Assembly (NCBI RefSeq): GCF_025822765.1
Contig: NZ_JACKUK010000017.1
Coordinates: 1-64,000, forward strand
DNA length: 64,000 nt
From: Mycobacterium barrassiae
GTDB taxonomy: Bacteria; Actinomycetota; Actinomycetes; Mycobacteriales; Mycobacteriaceae
Direction: 5' to 3'
Shown: piece by piece, positions 28,886 through 39,700 of the stretch
How positions within the stretch are numbered: position 1 is the first letter of the stretch
How the letters are laid out: the number at the start of each line of letters is the position of its first letter
The notes under the pieces: model-generated
What the model was told of the DNA's origin: nothing
The model's input: the letters and a program-made list of their open reading frames with translations, nothing else
The model's database searches: none
Position numbers and translations under genes: made by a program

Positions 28886-30670
28886 CTATCTGGGAGCGAC
28901 GAACCCGACCGGTCCCGGCGAGATGCACACCGACAACGCCGCGGTGTTGGCCCGGACGTCGATCGCGTCGCCGGCGCCTGGGAGCCGGACGAAGACCCGG
29001 TTCAGGCCTGGCCGCACCGGCACCTTCACCTCGACCCCCTCCGTAAGCGACATCGTCAGCGATCCATCGCTGTTGGCCAGGTAGTTGATCTCCGCGGTCC
29101 AATCGGCGGGCAGCAGCGGGCCGTCCAACGGCATCCGCACCGGGAAGTCCGGTTGCACCAGGTAGCCGCATTGCGGCTCGGGGCCGTCGACGATGCTGCG
29201 GACCCAGGTGACCTTCGCATCCACCAATCGACCGGAACTGTCCAGCATGCGCAAGTCCGTTGTGGCCGAGGCGAACTCGGGCCGGTGGCGCAGCAGGGCG
29301 AACATGTGGCTGGCCCGGTTTTCGGGTCCGACCACGCGCTGCAACACCAGCGGGTCGACCTCCTGGTCGAGCATCGCAGCGCTGGATTCCAACGACGCGG
29401 CGGCCAGTCCCGCTACGGCATTCTGCAGGTAGGGCTGGGCCGGGTTGTCCCGCCAGCTCGTCAGGAACGTCATCGTCGAGTACAAGCTGCTCGCCATGAA
29501 TGCGGTTGTCGCGACGACGATTACGGCCGTCCTGGCGCGTGATGCGTCAAGCCACTCCGCACCCTCGCGGTTGGGTGCGCACAGACCGACGGCCGCCAGC
29601 AGTGCCAGCACGATCACGAGATCGGGCAGGTACCGCAGGGTCTGCGCCAACTCGAGGGCGGTGTACTGCGACGACCGCATCAGGTAGATCGGTATCTGGC
29701 ATGCCACCGCGTAGCCGACCGCGACGAGCCACACCGGGCCGATGCGCCGCTTGCGCGCAACCGTCACCGCCACCACGACCGCCAGGGCCACCCAGCCCAG
29801 AACCATCACGGTCAGCGGCGGTGTACCCCAAGGCGACGCCGGCGCCCAGCGTTGCCAATCCCACGGCCCGCCATCGAGTCCTGGCACGATGCCGTGCGTC
29901 ACCGAGCGACTCAACAGATCCCAGGTCATCGACCAGTCGAGGGTCCACCGTTTCTGGTCGACGACGGCGAGATAGACGGCGATCCACGCCGCGGTGACCG
30001 CGAGGGCCGAGACCCACAGTCGAATCCCGCGACGCCACACCGTCGTCAGTGATCCGGTGCCCGTGACGTGCGCGAGCAGAGCGACGATCGCGAACGCGAC
30101 AAAGGGGATGACGGCCGCCTTCTCGAAGAACAACAGACCGCCGAAATAGACCAGCAGACCCGACACGGCATAGCGTTGATTTCCGGTGCGCACCAACAGA
30201 ACAGCGTCCCCGCACACCCAGGCCAGCGCCGCCAGCATCGGCAGCGAGTTCAACGCGGCAGCCCACCAGGCGAAGCCGGGTACGGCCAACGGGGTGAACA
30301 GCGCGAAGGTCAGCGGAATGAGCAACACGGGCCGCCAGCCCAGGATCACGTGCAGCGCCCGCAGCAGCGCCAGCGACGCCAGCAGCTGCAGCACGATCAG
30401 GCTGATCGCCGGTAGGAACCACTGCAGCGGGGCGACCCGGGTGATGGCGCCGGCGACCAGGAACGCGCCGGGCATGACGTGACCGTCGTGGTCGTCGAAC
30501 AGATAGTTCACGGACAGCAGGTTCTGGGTGCCCGCACGGCCGATGAGGATCAGGTCGTCCCAGTAGAAATAGCCGTTGAAGGCGAGCACCGCGCGGATGA
30601 CCAGTTGCACCGCGATCAGCGCGGCTGCGGTGCGGGCGACCCAGTTGGCTTGGCTCGTAGTGCTTTTCAC
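28886..30670 (-). CDS. Polytopic membrane protein, possible glycosyltransferase-like (Rv3635-like)
   Basis: The 594-residue protein has about ten to eleven membrane segments followed by a roughly 150-residue extracytoplasmic C-terminal domain. The early loop FNGYFYWDDLILIGRAG has the acidic residues that GT-C-type transferases carry in their first loop. It corresponds to Rv3635, next to galE1 in M. tuberculosis. I chose the GTG at 30670, which overlaps the galE stop by four bases (GTGA), so it is translationally coupled to galE. A sugar-transfer role is inferred from the loop and the neighbour. Confidence 0.78.
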   Translation of the reverse strand: MKSTTSQANWVARTAAALIAVQLVIRAVLAFNGYFYWDDLILIGRAGTQNLLSVNYLFDDHDGHVMPGAFLVAGAITRVAPLQWFLPAISLIVLQLLASLALLRALHVILGWRPVLLIPLTFALFTPLAVPGFAWWAAALNSLPMLAALAWVCGDAVLLVRTGNQRYAVSGLLVYFGGLLFFEKAAVIPFVAFAIVALLAHVTGTGSLTTVWRRGIRLWVSALAVTAAWIAVYLAVVDQKRWTLDWSMTWDLLSRSVTHGIVPGLDGGPWDWQRWAPASPWGTPPLTVMVLGWVALAVVVAVTVARKRRIGPVWLVAVGYAVACQIPIYLMRSSQYTALELAQTLRYLPDLVIVLALLAAVGLCAPNREGAEWLDASRARTAVIVVATTAFMASSLYSTMTFLTSWRDNPAQPYLQNAVAGLAAASLESSAAMLDQEVDPLVLQRVVGPENRASHMFALLRHRPEFASATTDLRMLDSSGRLVDAKVTWVRSIVDGPEPQCGYLVQPDFPVRMPLDGPLLPADWTAEINYLANSDGSLTMSLTEGVEVKVPVRPGLNRVFVRLPGAGDAIDVRANTAALSVCISPGPVGFVAPR

Positions 30671-31644
30671 GCGGGATAGTTGTCGCCGGCCCGGCTGCGC
30701 GCCTCCCACGCCGAGGCCACCATCTCGCGCAGCGAATGCCGCATCTGCCAGTCCAGGTCACGCTTGGCCAGGTCGCCCGACGCGACGATGCGGGCCGGGT
30801 CTCCCGGCCGCCTGGGTTTGATCGTCGGTTCGAAGTCGATCCCGGTGACGTCCCGGATCGCCGTCATGATCTGGCGCACCGACGTGCCGTCCCCGCTGCC
30901 GAGGTTGTACACCGGCTCGACCGGCTCGTTGGCGACGAGCCGTACCGCGGCGGCGACGTGAGCCAGCGAAAGGTCGGTGACGTGGATGTAGTCGCGCACG
31001 CATGTCCCGTCCGGTGTCGGGTAGTCGTCACCGTTGATGTGTGGCGTCTCGCCCCGGAAGAGCGCGTTGAACACCAACGGAAACAGGTTGTGCGGACTGG
31101 CGTCGAACAGTTCGTCCGAACCGGAGCCGACCACGTTGAAGTAGCGCAGGCTGGTGTGCCGCAGACCAGAGGCGCGGCCGGCGTCGCGCAGCAGCCACTC
31201 GCCGATCAGTTTGGTCTCACCGTAGGGCGACTCCGGTCGCGTCGGGGTGTTCTCGGTGACGATGTCGACATCCGGGGTGCCGAAGGTGGCCGCGCTGGAC
31301 GAGAACACCATCTTGTCGACGCCCGTGGCCTCCATCGCCTTGAGCAGCGTCACCATTGCCGAGACGTTCTGCTCGTAGGTGTGCAGTGGCCGCTGGACCG
31401 ACACTCCGGCGTACTTGAACCCGGCGATGTGAATGACGCCGTCGACGTGGTGGTCGCGCAGGGTCTGCGTGACGAGGTCCCCGTCCAGCAGGGTGCCGCG
31501 CACGAACGGCACCGATGCGGGGACGAACTGCTCCAGCCCCGTGGACAGGTCGTCGATGACAACCACCTGGATGTCGGCGTCCATCAGGGCGCGGACCACG
31601 TGGGAGCCGATGTAGCCAGCTCCGCCAGTCACCATCCACGTCAT
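30667..31644 (-). CDS. galE: UDP-glucose 4-epimerase
   Basis: The 325-residue short-chain dehydrogenase-type enzyme shows the NAD-binding TGGAGYIGS near the N-terminus, the catalytic Ser region FSSSAATFG and Tyr141-x3-Lys145 in SPYGETK. NLGSGDGTSVRQ and KPRRPGDPARIVAS are typical late GalE motifs. It supplies UDP-galactose for arabinogalactan synthesis. The ATG at 31644 is preferred over a GTG four codons earlier. The downstream membrane protein overlaps it by four bases. Confidence 0.93.
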   Translation of the reverse strand: MTWMVTGGAGYIGSHVVRALMDADIQVVVIDDLSTGLEQFVPASVPFVRGTLLDGDLVTQTLRDHHVDGVIHIAGFKYAGVSVQRPLHTYEQNVSAMVTLLKAMEATGVDKMVFSSSAATFGTPDVDIVTENTPTRPESPYGETKLIGEWLLRDAGRASGLRHTSLRYFNVVGSGSDELFDASPHNLFPLVFNALFRGETPHINGDDYPTPDGTCVRDYIHVTDLSLAHVAAAVRLVANEPVEPVYNLGSGDGTSVRQIMTAIRDVTGIDFEPTIKPRRPGDPARIVASGDLAKRDLDWQMRHSLREMVASAWEARSRAGDNYPA

Positions 31645-31730
31645 CGGAGCCGCCACCGGGGTGAGTCTAGTAAGCGGCGCGCGGCTGCTCGCGGTGTCGT
31701 CCTGCCTGCGGGTACTTTCAAAGGCAAGAA

Positions 31731-31752
31731 AGATTGTGAGTACTTACTTTCT
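31731..31752. promoter_or_regulatory. Imperfect 22-bp palindrome, candidate TetR operator
   Basis: Around the centre AGTACT (31739-31744), 16 of 22 positions are symmetric; the half-site reads AGAxxGTxAGT. It lies 18 bases upstream of the amidohydrolase ATG, where a promoter would sit. The gene after the amidohydrolase is a TetR regulator, which is the natural candidate to bind it. Confidence 0.45.
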
Positions 31753-31769
31753 GTTGTAAGGTCGCCGTC

Positions 31770-33551
31770 ATGACCTACGACGTGATCGTTCGCAACGGCC
31801 TCTGGTTCGACGGGACCGGTGCCGCCCCGCAAGTCCGCACCCTGGGCATCCGCGACGGAATCGTGGCGACCGTGTCGGCCGGCCCCCTCGACGAGACGGG
31901 CTGCCCCGACGTGATCGATGCGACGGGCAAGTGGATCGTGCCCGGCTTCATCGACGTGCACACGCACTATGACGCCGAGGTGTTGCTCGATCCGGGCCTG
32001 CGCGAGTCGGTCCGTCACGGCGTGACGACGGTGCTGCTCGGCAACTGCTCGCTGTCGACGGTCTATGCCGATGCCGATGACGCCGCCGACCTTTTCAGCC
32101 GCGTGGAGGCGGTGCCGCGCAAGTTCGTCCACGGCGCCCTCGAAGCCAAGAAGACGTGGTCCGACCCCGCCGAGTACGTGCGTGCACTCGACGAACTTCC
32201 GCTGGGTCCGAACATCGGCTCGATGCTCGGCCATTCCGACCTTCGCACCAGCGTCCTCGGGCTGGACCGCGCGACGACCGAGGGTGTCAAGCCGACACCT
32301 GCCGAGCTGGACCGGATGGCGGCGATGCTCGAGAAGGCGTTGGACGCAGGGCTTCTCGGGTTGTCGGGCATGGATGCACCGATCGACAAACTCGACGGCG
32401 ATCGTTATCGGTCACGGGCACTGCCGTCGACGTTCGCCACCTGGCGTGAGCGACGCAAGCTGATCTCGGTGCTGCGCAAGCACCGTCGCATTCTGCAGAG
32501 TGCGCCGAACACCGTGAAACCGATGTCGGCGCTGATGTTCTTCCTCACCAGCAGCGGGTGGTTCGGTCGTCGTCCCGGTGTCCGGGTGAGCCTGCTGGTG
32601 TCGGCGGACGCCAAGTCCGCGACGGGAGCGGTGCACGTACTGGGGCCCGGCGTCAGGCTTCTCAACAAAGTGCTGGACTCGTTCGTGCGTTTTCAGCATC
32701 TGCCCGTTCCGTTCGAGCTGTACTCCGACGGTATCGACCTGCCGGTGTTCGAGGAGTTCGGTGCCGGCACCGCCGCACTGCATCTGCGTGACCAGATCGA
32801 GCGCAACGAACTACTGGCCGACACCGAGTACCGGCGCCGGTTCCGCCGCTCCTTCGACAAGAAGAAGCTCGGACCGTCGTTGTGGCACCGGGACTTCCAT
32901 GACGCGACCATCGTCGAGTGCCCGGACAAGTCGCTGATCGGGAAGAGCTTCGGTCAGATCGCCGACGAGCGCGGGTTGCATCCGCTCGACGCATTCCTCG
33001 ACGTACTCGTCGAGAACGGTGAGCGCAACGTGCGGTGGACGACGATCGTGGCGAACCACCGGCCCAAGTATCTCGACCGGCTCGCCGCCGACCCGTCCGT
33101 CCACATGGGGTTCTCCGACGCCGGTGCCCACCTGCGCAACATGGCGTTCTACAACTTTCCGTTGCGTCTGCTCAAGCGCGTTCGTGACGCCGAGCTGGCG
33201 GGTCGCCCGTTCCTGTCGGTGCAGCGGGCGGTGTACCGGCTCAGCGCCGAGGTGGCCGAATGGTTCGGCCTTGCCGCAGGCACTCTCCGTGAGGGTGAAC
33301 GTGCCGACTTCGTCGTCATCGATCCCGAACACCTCGACGACTCGGTGAACGGCTACCACGAAGAGAGCGTGCCGTTCTACGGCGGGCTGAGCCGCATGGT
33401 CAATCGCAACGATTCCACCGTGGTGGCGACCGCCGTCGGCGGCAAGGTCGTGTTCCGCGAGGGTGAGTTCTGCGAGGGTTACGGCATGACGGTGAAGTCC
33501 GGCCACTTCCTGCGAGCGGGCACCACTTCGCACGCGAAAGCGCTTGCCTGA
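31770..33551 (+). CDS. Amidohydrolase family protein, N-acyl-D-amino-acid deacylase type
   Basis: The 593-residue metal-dependent hydrolase opens YDVIVRNGLWFDGTG and has the metal motif GFIDVHTHYDAE, followed by the NCSLST segment and a late GFSDAGAHLRNM with the active-site Asp. The YDVxIRNGxxxDGTG start and HTHYD motif are those of D-aminoacylase/amidohydrolase 3 proteins. The physiological substrate is unknown. One base separates it from the following TetR gene. A palindrome in its promoter suggests regulation by that protein. Confidence 0.88.
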   Translation: MTYDVIVRNGLWFDGTGAAPQVRTLGIRDGIVATVSAGPLDETGCPDVIDATGKWIVPGFIDVHTHYDAEVLLDPGLRESVRHGVTTVLLGNCSLSTVYADADDAADLFSRVEAVPRKFVHGALEAKKTWSDPAEYVRALDELPLGPNIGSMLGHSDLRTSVLGLDRATTEGVKPTPAELDRMAAMLEKALDAGLLGLSGMDAPIDKLDGDRYRSRALPSTFATWRERRKLISVLRKHRRILQSAPNTVKPMSALMFFLTSSGWFGRRPGVRVSLLVSADAKSATGAVHVLGPGVRLLNKVLDSFVRFQHLPVPFELYSDGIDLPVFEEFGAGTAALHLRDQIERNELLADTEYRRRFRRSFDKKKLGPSLWHRDFHDATIVECPDKSLIGKSFGQIADERGLHPLDAFLDVLVENGERNVRWTTIVANHRPKYLDRLAADPSVHMGFSDAGAHLRNMAFYNFPLRLLKRVRDAELAGRPFLSVQRAVYRLSAEVAEWFGLAAGTLREGERADFVVIDPEHLDDSVNGYHEESVPFYGGLSRMVNRNDSTVVATAVGGKVVFREGEFCEGYGMTVKSGHFLRAGTTSHAKALA

Positions 33552-33552
33552 C

Positions 33553-34155
33553 ATGGCACGAACTCAGCAGCAACGTCGGGAGGAAACGATCGCGCGGCTG
33601 CTCGACGCCAGCATCGACACCATTGTCGATGTCGGATACGCACGGGCGTCGGCGGCGATGATCGCCAAGCGCGCCAACGTATCCGACGGTGCGCTGTTCC
33701 GCCACTTCCCGACCATGGGTGACTTCATGGCCGCCACCGCCCAGGAGGTGATGCGACGGCAACTGGGACTGTTCTCGAAGCGGGTGGCCGAGATACCGGC
33801 CAACGAGCCGGCGTTGGAGGCCGCGCTCACCATCCTGCGCGACGTCACCGGTAACGCCACCAACACCGTCATGTATGAGCTGATGGTCGCGGCGCGCACG
33901 GACGAAAAGCTCAGGGGCACTCTGAGAGAGGTGCTCGCCGAATATGCGGCGAACATCTACGAGGCCGCAAGGGCGCTTCCCGGCGCCGAGCAGATTCCGG
34001 ACGAGACCTTCATCGCATTGGTGGCGATACTCACCAACGCCTTCGACGGCGCGGCGATCGTGCGTGCGGTGCTGCCGCAGCCTGAACTCGAGGACAAGCG
34101 AATCGAGCTGCTGGCGGCGCTGCTCAGCGGGACGTCACCGACGCTACGGGCGTAA
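33553..34155 (+). CDS. TetR family transcription regulator
   Basis: The 200-residue protein has a TetR N-terminal helix-turn-helix (IVDVGYARASAAMIAKRANVSDGALFRHFPTMGDF) and a helical ligand-binding domain. It lies one base after the amidohydrolase stop, so the two are co-transcribed, and it probably regulates that gene through the palindrome at 31731-31752. I took the ATG at 33553; a TTG three codons earlier is possible. Its last 12 bases overlap the 3' end of the convergent membrane gene. Confidence 0.9.
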   Translation: MARTQQQRREETIARLLDASIDTIVDVGYARASAAMIAKRANVSDGALFRHFPTMGDFMAATAQEVMRRQLGLFSKRVAEIPANEPALEAALTILRDVTGNATNTVMYELMVAARTDEKLRGTLREVLAEYAANIYEAARALPGAEQIPDETFIALVAILTNAFDGAAIVRAVLPQPELEDKRIELLAALLSGTSPTLRA

Positions 34156-35397
34156 CCCATCTGAAGCCCTAGCGAGCGCGGCGAGGTGCACCGCGATCCC
34201 CACCAGTGGCCCGCATGTCAGCGCGACCACGGTGCGCGTCTCGAGGCTCATCGGCAGGAGGAGAAGCGCCGCTGCCGCGACGGTCGCCGAGACCCAGCCC
34301 AGCGAGTACGCCCGGTGCAGTGCCGCCGCCACCGTCGCGGCGCCGGTCAGGGTCAGCAGTGCGATGACGATTGCCGCTGCGGTCAACCACGCCAACAGTG
34401 ACCCGGTGGCGACGTAGTCGGCACCGAATGCGCTGCGGAGCAACCACGGTCCGAAGATTCCTGCGGCCAGCACGCCGAGCAGCCCGACCGCCAACACCAC
34501 TGCGGTAGGTGTGATGAGCGCCCGCAGCCGGCGCGTGCGCTGGTCGACGAAATAGGCGATCAGGTTGCCCTGCATCGCGGTGAGCGGTACCAGCAGCGGG
34601 GCGCGCGTAAGCGTCACGGCCAGAATGACGACCCCACCCGTCGCACCCAGATCACCGGATGTCGCCTTGAGTAACACCGGGAAGCCCATCACCAGGACAG
34701 CGCTGGCGCCTGCTGCGGCGATCGAGTGCGCCGTCCCGCGCAGGAACGCGGCCGTGCCGCCGGGTGTCATCAGGTTCGCCGCGGTTCTGGTGGCCGGGGA
34801 GACGATCAACATGATCAGCCAGGCGATCGAGCCCGCCACCGTCGCCCACAGGTATCCGATCAACCCCCAACCCACCAAAAACGTTGTCGTGGCCACGATC
34901 ACCCGCAGCACAGCGTCGGTCACCATCAGCGAGCCGTACGCCGTCCACCGGTTCAGCCCCGCGAGCACGCCCATCAGCGTGGTGTGAAGGCAGAAGCCCG
35001 CGAGGCCGACGGCCAGCAGCGCAACCGACGGCCACCGCTCGTCGGCGAACACATATCCCGACCACAGCGGTGAGCTGCCCGCGATCACGACCGCAGCGGC
35101 GACTCCGACGAGCGCGGCCACCCGCATGGGATGGGCCTGCGGGCCGGTGACGACCTCGCTGTAGTCGGCCGAGCGCACCTCACGCGTCGTCTCCTGCAAC
35201 AGACCGAACGCGGCACCGGTGGCGAGGCCGAACGCCCCCCAGAAGACACCGAATGCCGCGAACCCGGCCGGTTCGAGGTCGCGCGCGGCGAGGTAGAGCA
35301 CGGCGTAGCCGCACAGCGCGGTCAGCGCGGTGGCGGCGCCGACCCGGGCAACGCTCGCTCGCGCGGCGGGACCGGCCGGGGTGCCTGCGTCTGTCAC
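34144..35397 (-). CDS. Flippase-like polytopic membrane protein (possibly Rv3630-like)
   Basis: The 417-residue protein has about twelve to fourteen hydrophobic helices and almost no loops, resembling polysaccharide/lipid flippases of the MOP superfamily (Wzx-like). It is the third gene of the NRPS operon: the GTG at 35397 overlaps the aminopeptidase stop (GTGA). It may export the product of the Pls-type synthetase or a lipid-linked intermediate; that is inference. It could be homologous to Rv3630 of M. tuberculosis, judged from position and size. Confidence 0.75.
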   Translation of the reverse strand: MTDAGTPAGPAARASVARVGAATALTALCGYAVLYLAARDLEPAGFAAFGVFWGAFGLATGAAFGLLQETTREVRSADYSEVVTGPQAHPMRVAALVGVAAAVVIAGSSPLWSGYVFADERWPSVALLAVGLAGFCLHTTLMGVLAGLNRWTAYGSLMVTDAVLRVIVATTTFLVGWGLIGYLWATVAGSIAWLIMLIVSPATRTAANLMTPGGTAAFLRGTAHSIAAAGASAVLVMGFPVLLKATSGDLGATGGVVILAVTLTRAPLLVPLTAMQGNLIAYFVDQRTRRLRALITPTAVVLAVGLLGVLAAGIFGPWLLRSAFGADYVATGSLLAWLTAAAIVIALLTLTGAATVAAALHRAYSLGWVSATVAAAALLLLPMSLETRTVVALTCGPLVGIAVHLAALARASDGLRP

Positions 35398-36731
35398 GAC
35401 GAGACATCCAGGGCGGGTAGCTCGGGGGAGTAGAGCCACGCTGCCCACAGCGGCCTCAGGGAGTCGTTGGTGTAGTTCGACGCCAGCCCGGTGAAGTCGT
35501 CGGTGACCACGGTGCTGTGCCGGTGTCGTGCCGTCCAATCACGAAGCAGGGCAAAGAAGTTGTCGTCACCGAGGCGCCGCCGCAGCACGTGCAGGGTGAG
35601 CGCACCGCGCTTGTACACGCGGTCGTCGAACATGTCGCGCGCGCCCGGGTCCGCCAGGATGAGGTTCTGCGGCGAATCCGCCAGTCGCTGGTAGTAGTGC
35701 TGCGCCCATTCGTCGGCGCTGCGACCGCCCGAGTGCTCCGACCACAACCACTCGGCGTAGCAGGCGAAGCCCTCGTGCAGCCAGATGTGGCGCCAACGCT
35801 GGGCGGTCACCGAATTGCCGAACCACTGGTGTGCGAGTTCATGGGCGATCAATCGCTCGGCGCTGCCATTGCCGTCGCAGTGATTCGCCCCGAAAATCGA
35901 GATACCTTGCGCCTCAAGCGGTATCTCCAAGTCGTCGTCGGTGACCACGACGGTGTAGCCGGTCGCCAGGGGATAGGGTCCGAACAACTTGACGAACAGC
36001 TTCATCATCTTCGGCTGATCGGCGAAGTCACGATCGAAATTGTGCCGCAACCGATCCGGCAGGACCGCGTGCATCTGGACGCCGTTTTTCGCCATACGGT
36101 GACGGTTGTACATCCCGATCTGCAGCGTCACCAGATAGGTCGACGTAGGCTCAGCCTGTTCGTATGTCCAGGTCGTCATGCCCGCCCGCGCGCGCCGCGA
36201 CACCAGCTCACCGTTGGCCAGTGCGTAGTACGGGCTCTCGGTGCTGATGCGGATGGCGAAGATCGCCTTTGCGCTGGGGTGGTCGTCGCAGGGGAACCAC
36301 GAGGCCGCACCGTTGGGCTGCCCAGCCACCAGGACGCCCTCGGTCAGTTCTTCGAAACCGACCTCCCCCCAAAGGGAGTGGATCGGCTTGGGAGTGCCGC
36401 CATACCGCACGACGATCGACATCGCCGCGCCGGCGGGCAGGGCCTCTGACAGGCCGATGTGCAGCTTGTTCTGCGACGACCTGAACCGCTCCGGCCGTCG
36501 GCCATTGACGGTCACCTTCGTGACCGTGAACGCATGCGACAGGTCGAGGGTGAAAGTGCGCAGTGCGGCCAGCGTTACCGCGGTGATGGTGGCCGTCCCG
36601 GTGAGCCGGTTGATCGCCACCTTGTACTCGAGGTCGAGTTCGTAGCGCGACACTCGGTAGCCGAAGTTGCCGTTGGCCGGGAGGTAAGGGTCGATGACCG
36701 GTGGGTTGCCCTTCTTCTTGCTCCCGGTCAC
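35394..36731 (-). CDS. M1 family zinc aminopeptidase
   Basis: The 445-residue metallopeptidase has an N-terminal beta domain (YELDLEYKVAINRLTGTATI), a GAMEN-like strand region, and the zinc signature HELAHQWFG with the third ligand Glu 18 residues on in HEGFACYAEW. It is short for an M1 enzyme because the C-terminal helical repeat domain is missing. No signal peptide is visible. The GTG start overlaps the NRPS stop by four bases and its stop overlaps the flippase-like gene. Fixed coupling to the synthetase suggests it processes that product. Confidence 0.9.
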   Translation of the reverse strand: MTGSKKKGNPPVIDPYLPANGNFGYRVSRYELDLEYKVAINRLTGTATITAVTLAALRTFTLDLSHAFTVTKVTVNGRRPERFRSSQNKLHIGLSEALPAGAAMSIVVRYGGTPKPIHSLWGEVGFEELTEGVLVAGQPNGAASWFPCDDHPSAKAIFAIRISTESPYYALANGELVSRRARAGMTTWTYEQAEPTSTYLVTLQIGMYNRHRMAKNGVQMHAVLPDRLRHNFDRDFADQPKMMKLFVKLFGPYPLATGYTVVVTDDDLEIPLEAQGISIFGANHCDGNGSAERLIAHELAHQWFGNSVTAQRWRHIWLHEGFACYAEWLWSEHSGGRSADEWAQHYYQRLADSPQNLILADPGARDMFDDRVYKRGALTLHVLRRRLGDDNFFALLRDWTARHRHSTVVTDDFTGLASNYTNDSLRPLWAAWLYSPELPALDVSS

Positions 36732-39700
36732 GCGGCGGCGTCTTCTGCCGTCTTGGGCGTGGTGACACCGCTGTCCTTCTTGCGGAACAGATTCCACGGC
36801 GCGATCGGATTGCCCAACCAGCGCGTCGATGGTGGTACCTCGTCACCACGCATCACCAGCGAGGCCGGGCCGACCGTCGCACCCGCGCCGATCCGGGCCG
36901 CGGGCAACGCGACACAGTGCGGACCCAGAGTCGAACCCTCCTCAAGCACCACGGTGTCCATCCGCATGATGCGGTCGTGGAACAGGTGCGTCTGGACCAC
37001 ACAGCCGCGGTTGACGGTCGAGCCATCACCGAGGGTGACCAGATCGGCCTCGGGCAGCCAGTACGTCTCGCACCACACGCCGCGGCCGATGGACGCGCCG
37101 AGCGCCCGCAGCCACAGGTTCATCACCGGTGTGCCGGTCGCGGCGCGGGCGAACCACGGCGCTGCGACGGTCTCGACGAACGTGTCCGACACCTCGTTGC
37201 GCCACACGAACGCTGACCACAACGGGTGCTCGATCGCGCGGATACGGCCCACCACAAGCCATTTCGCTATCACCGCGACAGTGCCTGCGATCGCACCCGC
37301 CACCAACAGGACGACGCCGCCCGTCAGCGCCGGCCACAGCCAGCCGAAGGTCGCCGCCAGCCACTGAAGCGTCAGCAGCACGGCGACACCGATCGCGAAG
37401 GTGACGATGAGCGGAACGAGCCGGCAGGTCTCGACCAGTCCGCGCAGGATCTTCAGCCGCCCCGAGGGATGGAAAGTGCGCAGCGTGTCGGCCGCGGTCG
37501 GCTTGCGCCGCAACCGAACCGGCGGGCTACCGAGCCACGACGACCCCGCCTTCGCCTTGTGCGGTGTGGCCGACAGTACGGCGACGAGCCCGTCGTCGGG
37601 CACTTTGCGGCCCGGTTGGGTGATGCCGGAGTTACCGAGGAACGCGCGCTTGCCGATGGTCGCCTGCGCGACATGAATCCAGCCGCCTCCCAGTTCATAG
37701 GAGGCGACCATGGTGTCGTCGGCCAGGAAAGCACTGTCCTCGATGACCGTGAACTTCGGCGTCAGTAGCGCCGTCGAAATCTCAGTACCCCGGCCCACTT
37801 TCGCTCCGAGCGCGCGCAGCCACCACGGGGTCAACAGGCTGGCATACAGCGGGAAGAGGTAGTTCCGCGCGGCATCCATCAGTCGTTCGGTCGCCCATAT
37901 CTGCCAGCCGACGCGACTGCGCACGGGATGATAGCCCTCGCTCAGCCACAGCGAGAGCACCCGCACCCCGATCACCGTCAGCAGTGCGTACGTCAACACG
38001 GCGGCCACCGTCGCCACCGGGGTCCACAGCGCGGCGGGTGCGATGGCCTCCGACACCGTCTTCGCGTCACGCACGCCCCAACCGATGACGGCGAGGCCGA
38101 CGCCCAGCGCCAGCAGTGGAAGGGCACCGAGCAGCAGAGACGTCACGCCGTAGACGGCCACCCACAGCGGTGCCCGTGGCGGGCGGTGATCCGGCCACGG
38201 ATGGCGGGCCTTGCCCGACTTCACCGCGGGCGAGCCCTTCCAGTATTGGCCGTTCTTGACCTTGCCGACCACGCCGGAACCCGGGGCGACGTCCGCGTTC
38301 TTGCCGACGACCGAGCCGGGCAGCAGGGTGGTGCGGGCACCGACGGTGGCGTCGTTGCCGATGGTGATGCGACCGACGTGGAAGTTGTCTCCGTCGATCC
38401 AGTGTCCCGACAGATCGACCTCGGGCTCCACGGAACTGCGGTGGCCGAGCTTCAGCATGCCGGTCACCGGAGGAGCCGAGTGCAGGTCGACGCCCTTGCC
38501 CACCTTGTTGCCGAGCGCGCGGGCGTAGTACACCAGCCACGGCGCCCCGGCCAGGTTCTCCGCCCCACTTGCCTCCGCGAGACGTTCGGCGAACCACACC
38601 CGCAGGTGCACCGCGCCGCCACGAGGGTAGGTGCCGGGTTCCAGCCCGGACAGCAGCATCCGCGCGAAGAGCGCCGCGATGCCCATCCGGCCTAGTGGTG
38701 TGACGAACACCAGGAAGCCCGCAGCGACCCACCACCAGCCAAGCGGCCTCGCCCACGGCACGAGGTCCAGTTCGGCCGCGACATTGTTGGCAAGGGCGAG
38801 CCAGACGACCCATTGCAGCGCGGTCAGCGTGGCCAGTGGCAGCGACAGGGCCATCTGAACGGCTTGGGCGAGCCGCGGCGTCGGTTTGACCACACGTGTC
38901 TGTACCCGCGGCGGTGGTTTCAACTCGTCGAGGTAGGTGGCCAGCGATCCGAGGCGGGGATGGTCGTAGAGGTCGGCGACCGTCACCTGGGGATATCGCT
39001 GACGCAGCGCGGCCACCAGCTGCGCGGCGGACAGCGATCCGCCGCCGAGCGCGAAGAAGTCGGCTTCGGGCCCCTCGATCGGCGCGGCGAGGACGTCCCG
39101 CCACAGGCTGGCCACCCAGCCCATCGTCCCTGCAAGGTCGGAGGCGTCCTCGGCCACGGGTTCGCCGGGAGGTGGCCACGGCAGTGCGTCGCGGTCGACC
39201 TTCCCCGACGTGCGGGTGGGCAGTTCGGCCACGAGCACCAGGCGCGGGACCAGGGCTGCGGGCAGCGCTTCGGCCAGCCTCGCGCGGGCCGCGGCGAGGT
39301 CGAACGACGGGTCAGTGCTGGCGATATAGCCCACCAGCAGTGGGGTGCCGCTGGCCGTGCGGCGCACCGCCGCCGCCCCGCCGCTGACGCCCGGGAGGTT
39401 GACCAGCGCCGAGTCGACTTCGCCGAGCTCGATCCGGCGGCCGCCGACCTTGACCTGGTCGTCGGCGCGGCCCTGGAAGTAGAGGCCGTCGCTCTCCAGG
39501 CGAACCAGGTCACCGCTTCGGTAGCAGCGATCCCACCCCAACGTGGGCATCGGGGCGTACTTCTCGGCGTCCTTCTCCGGATCCAGATAGCGGGCCAACC
39601 CGACGCCGCCGATGACGAGTTCACCGACCTCGCCATACGACACCGGCACGCCGTCGCGGTCCACCACCGCCAGATCCCACCCGGGCAGCGGCAGCCCGAT

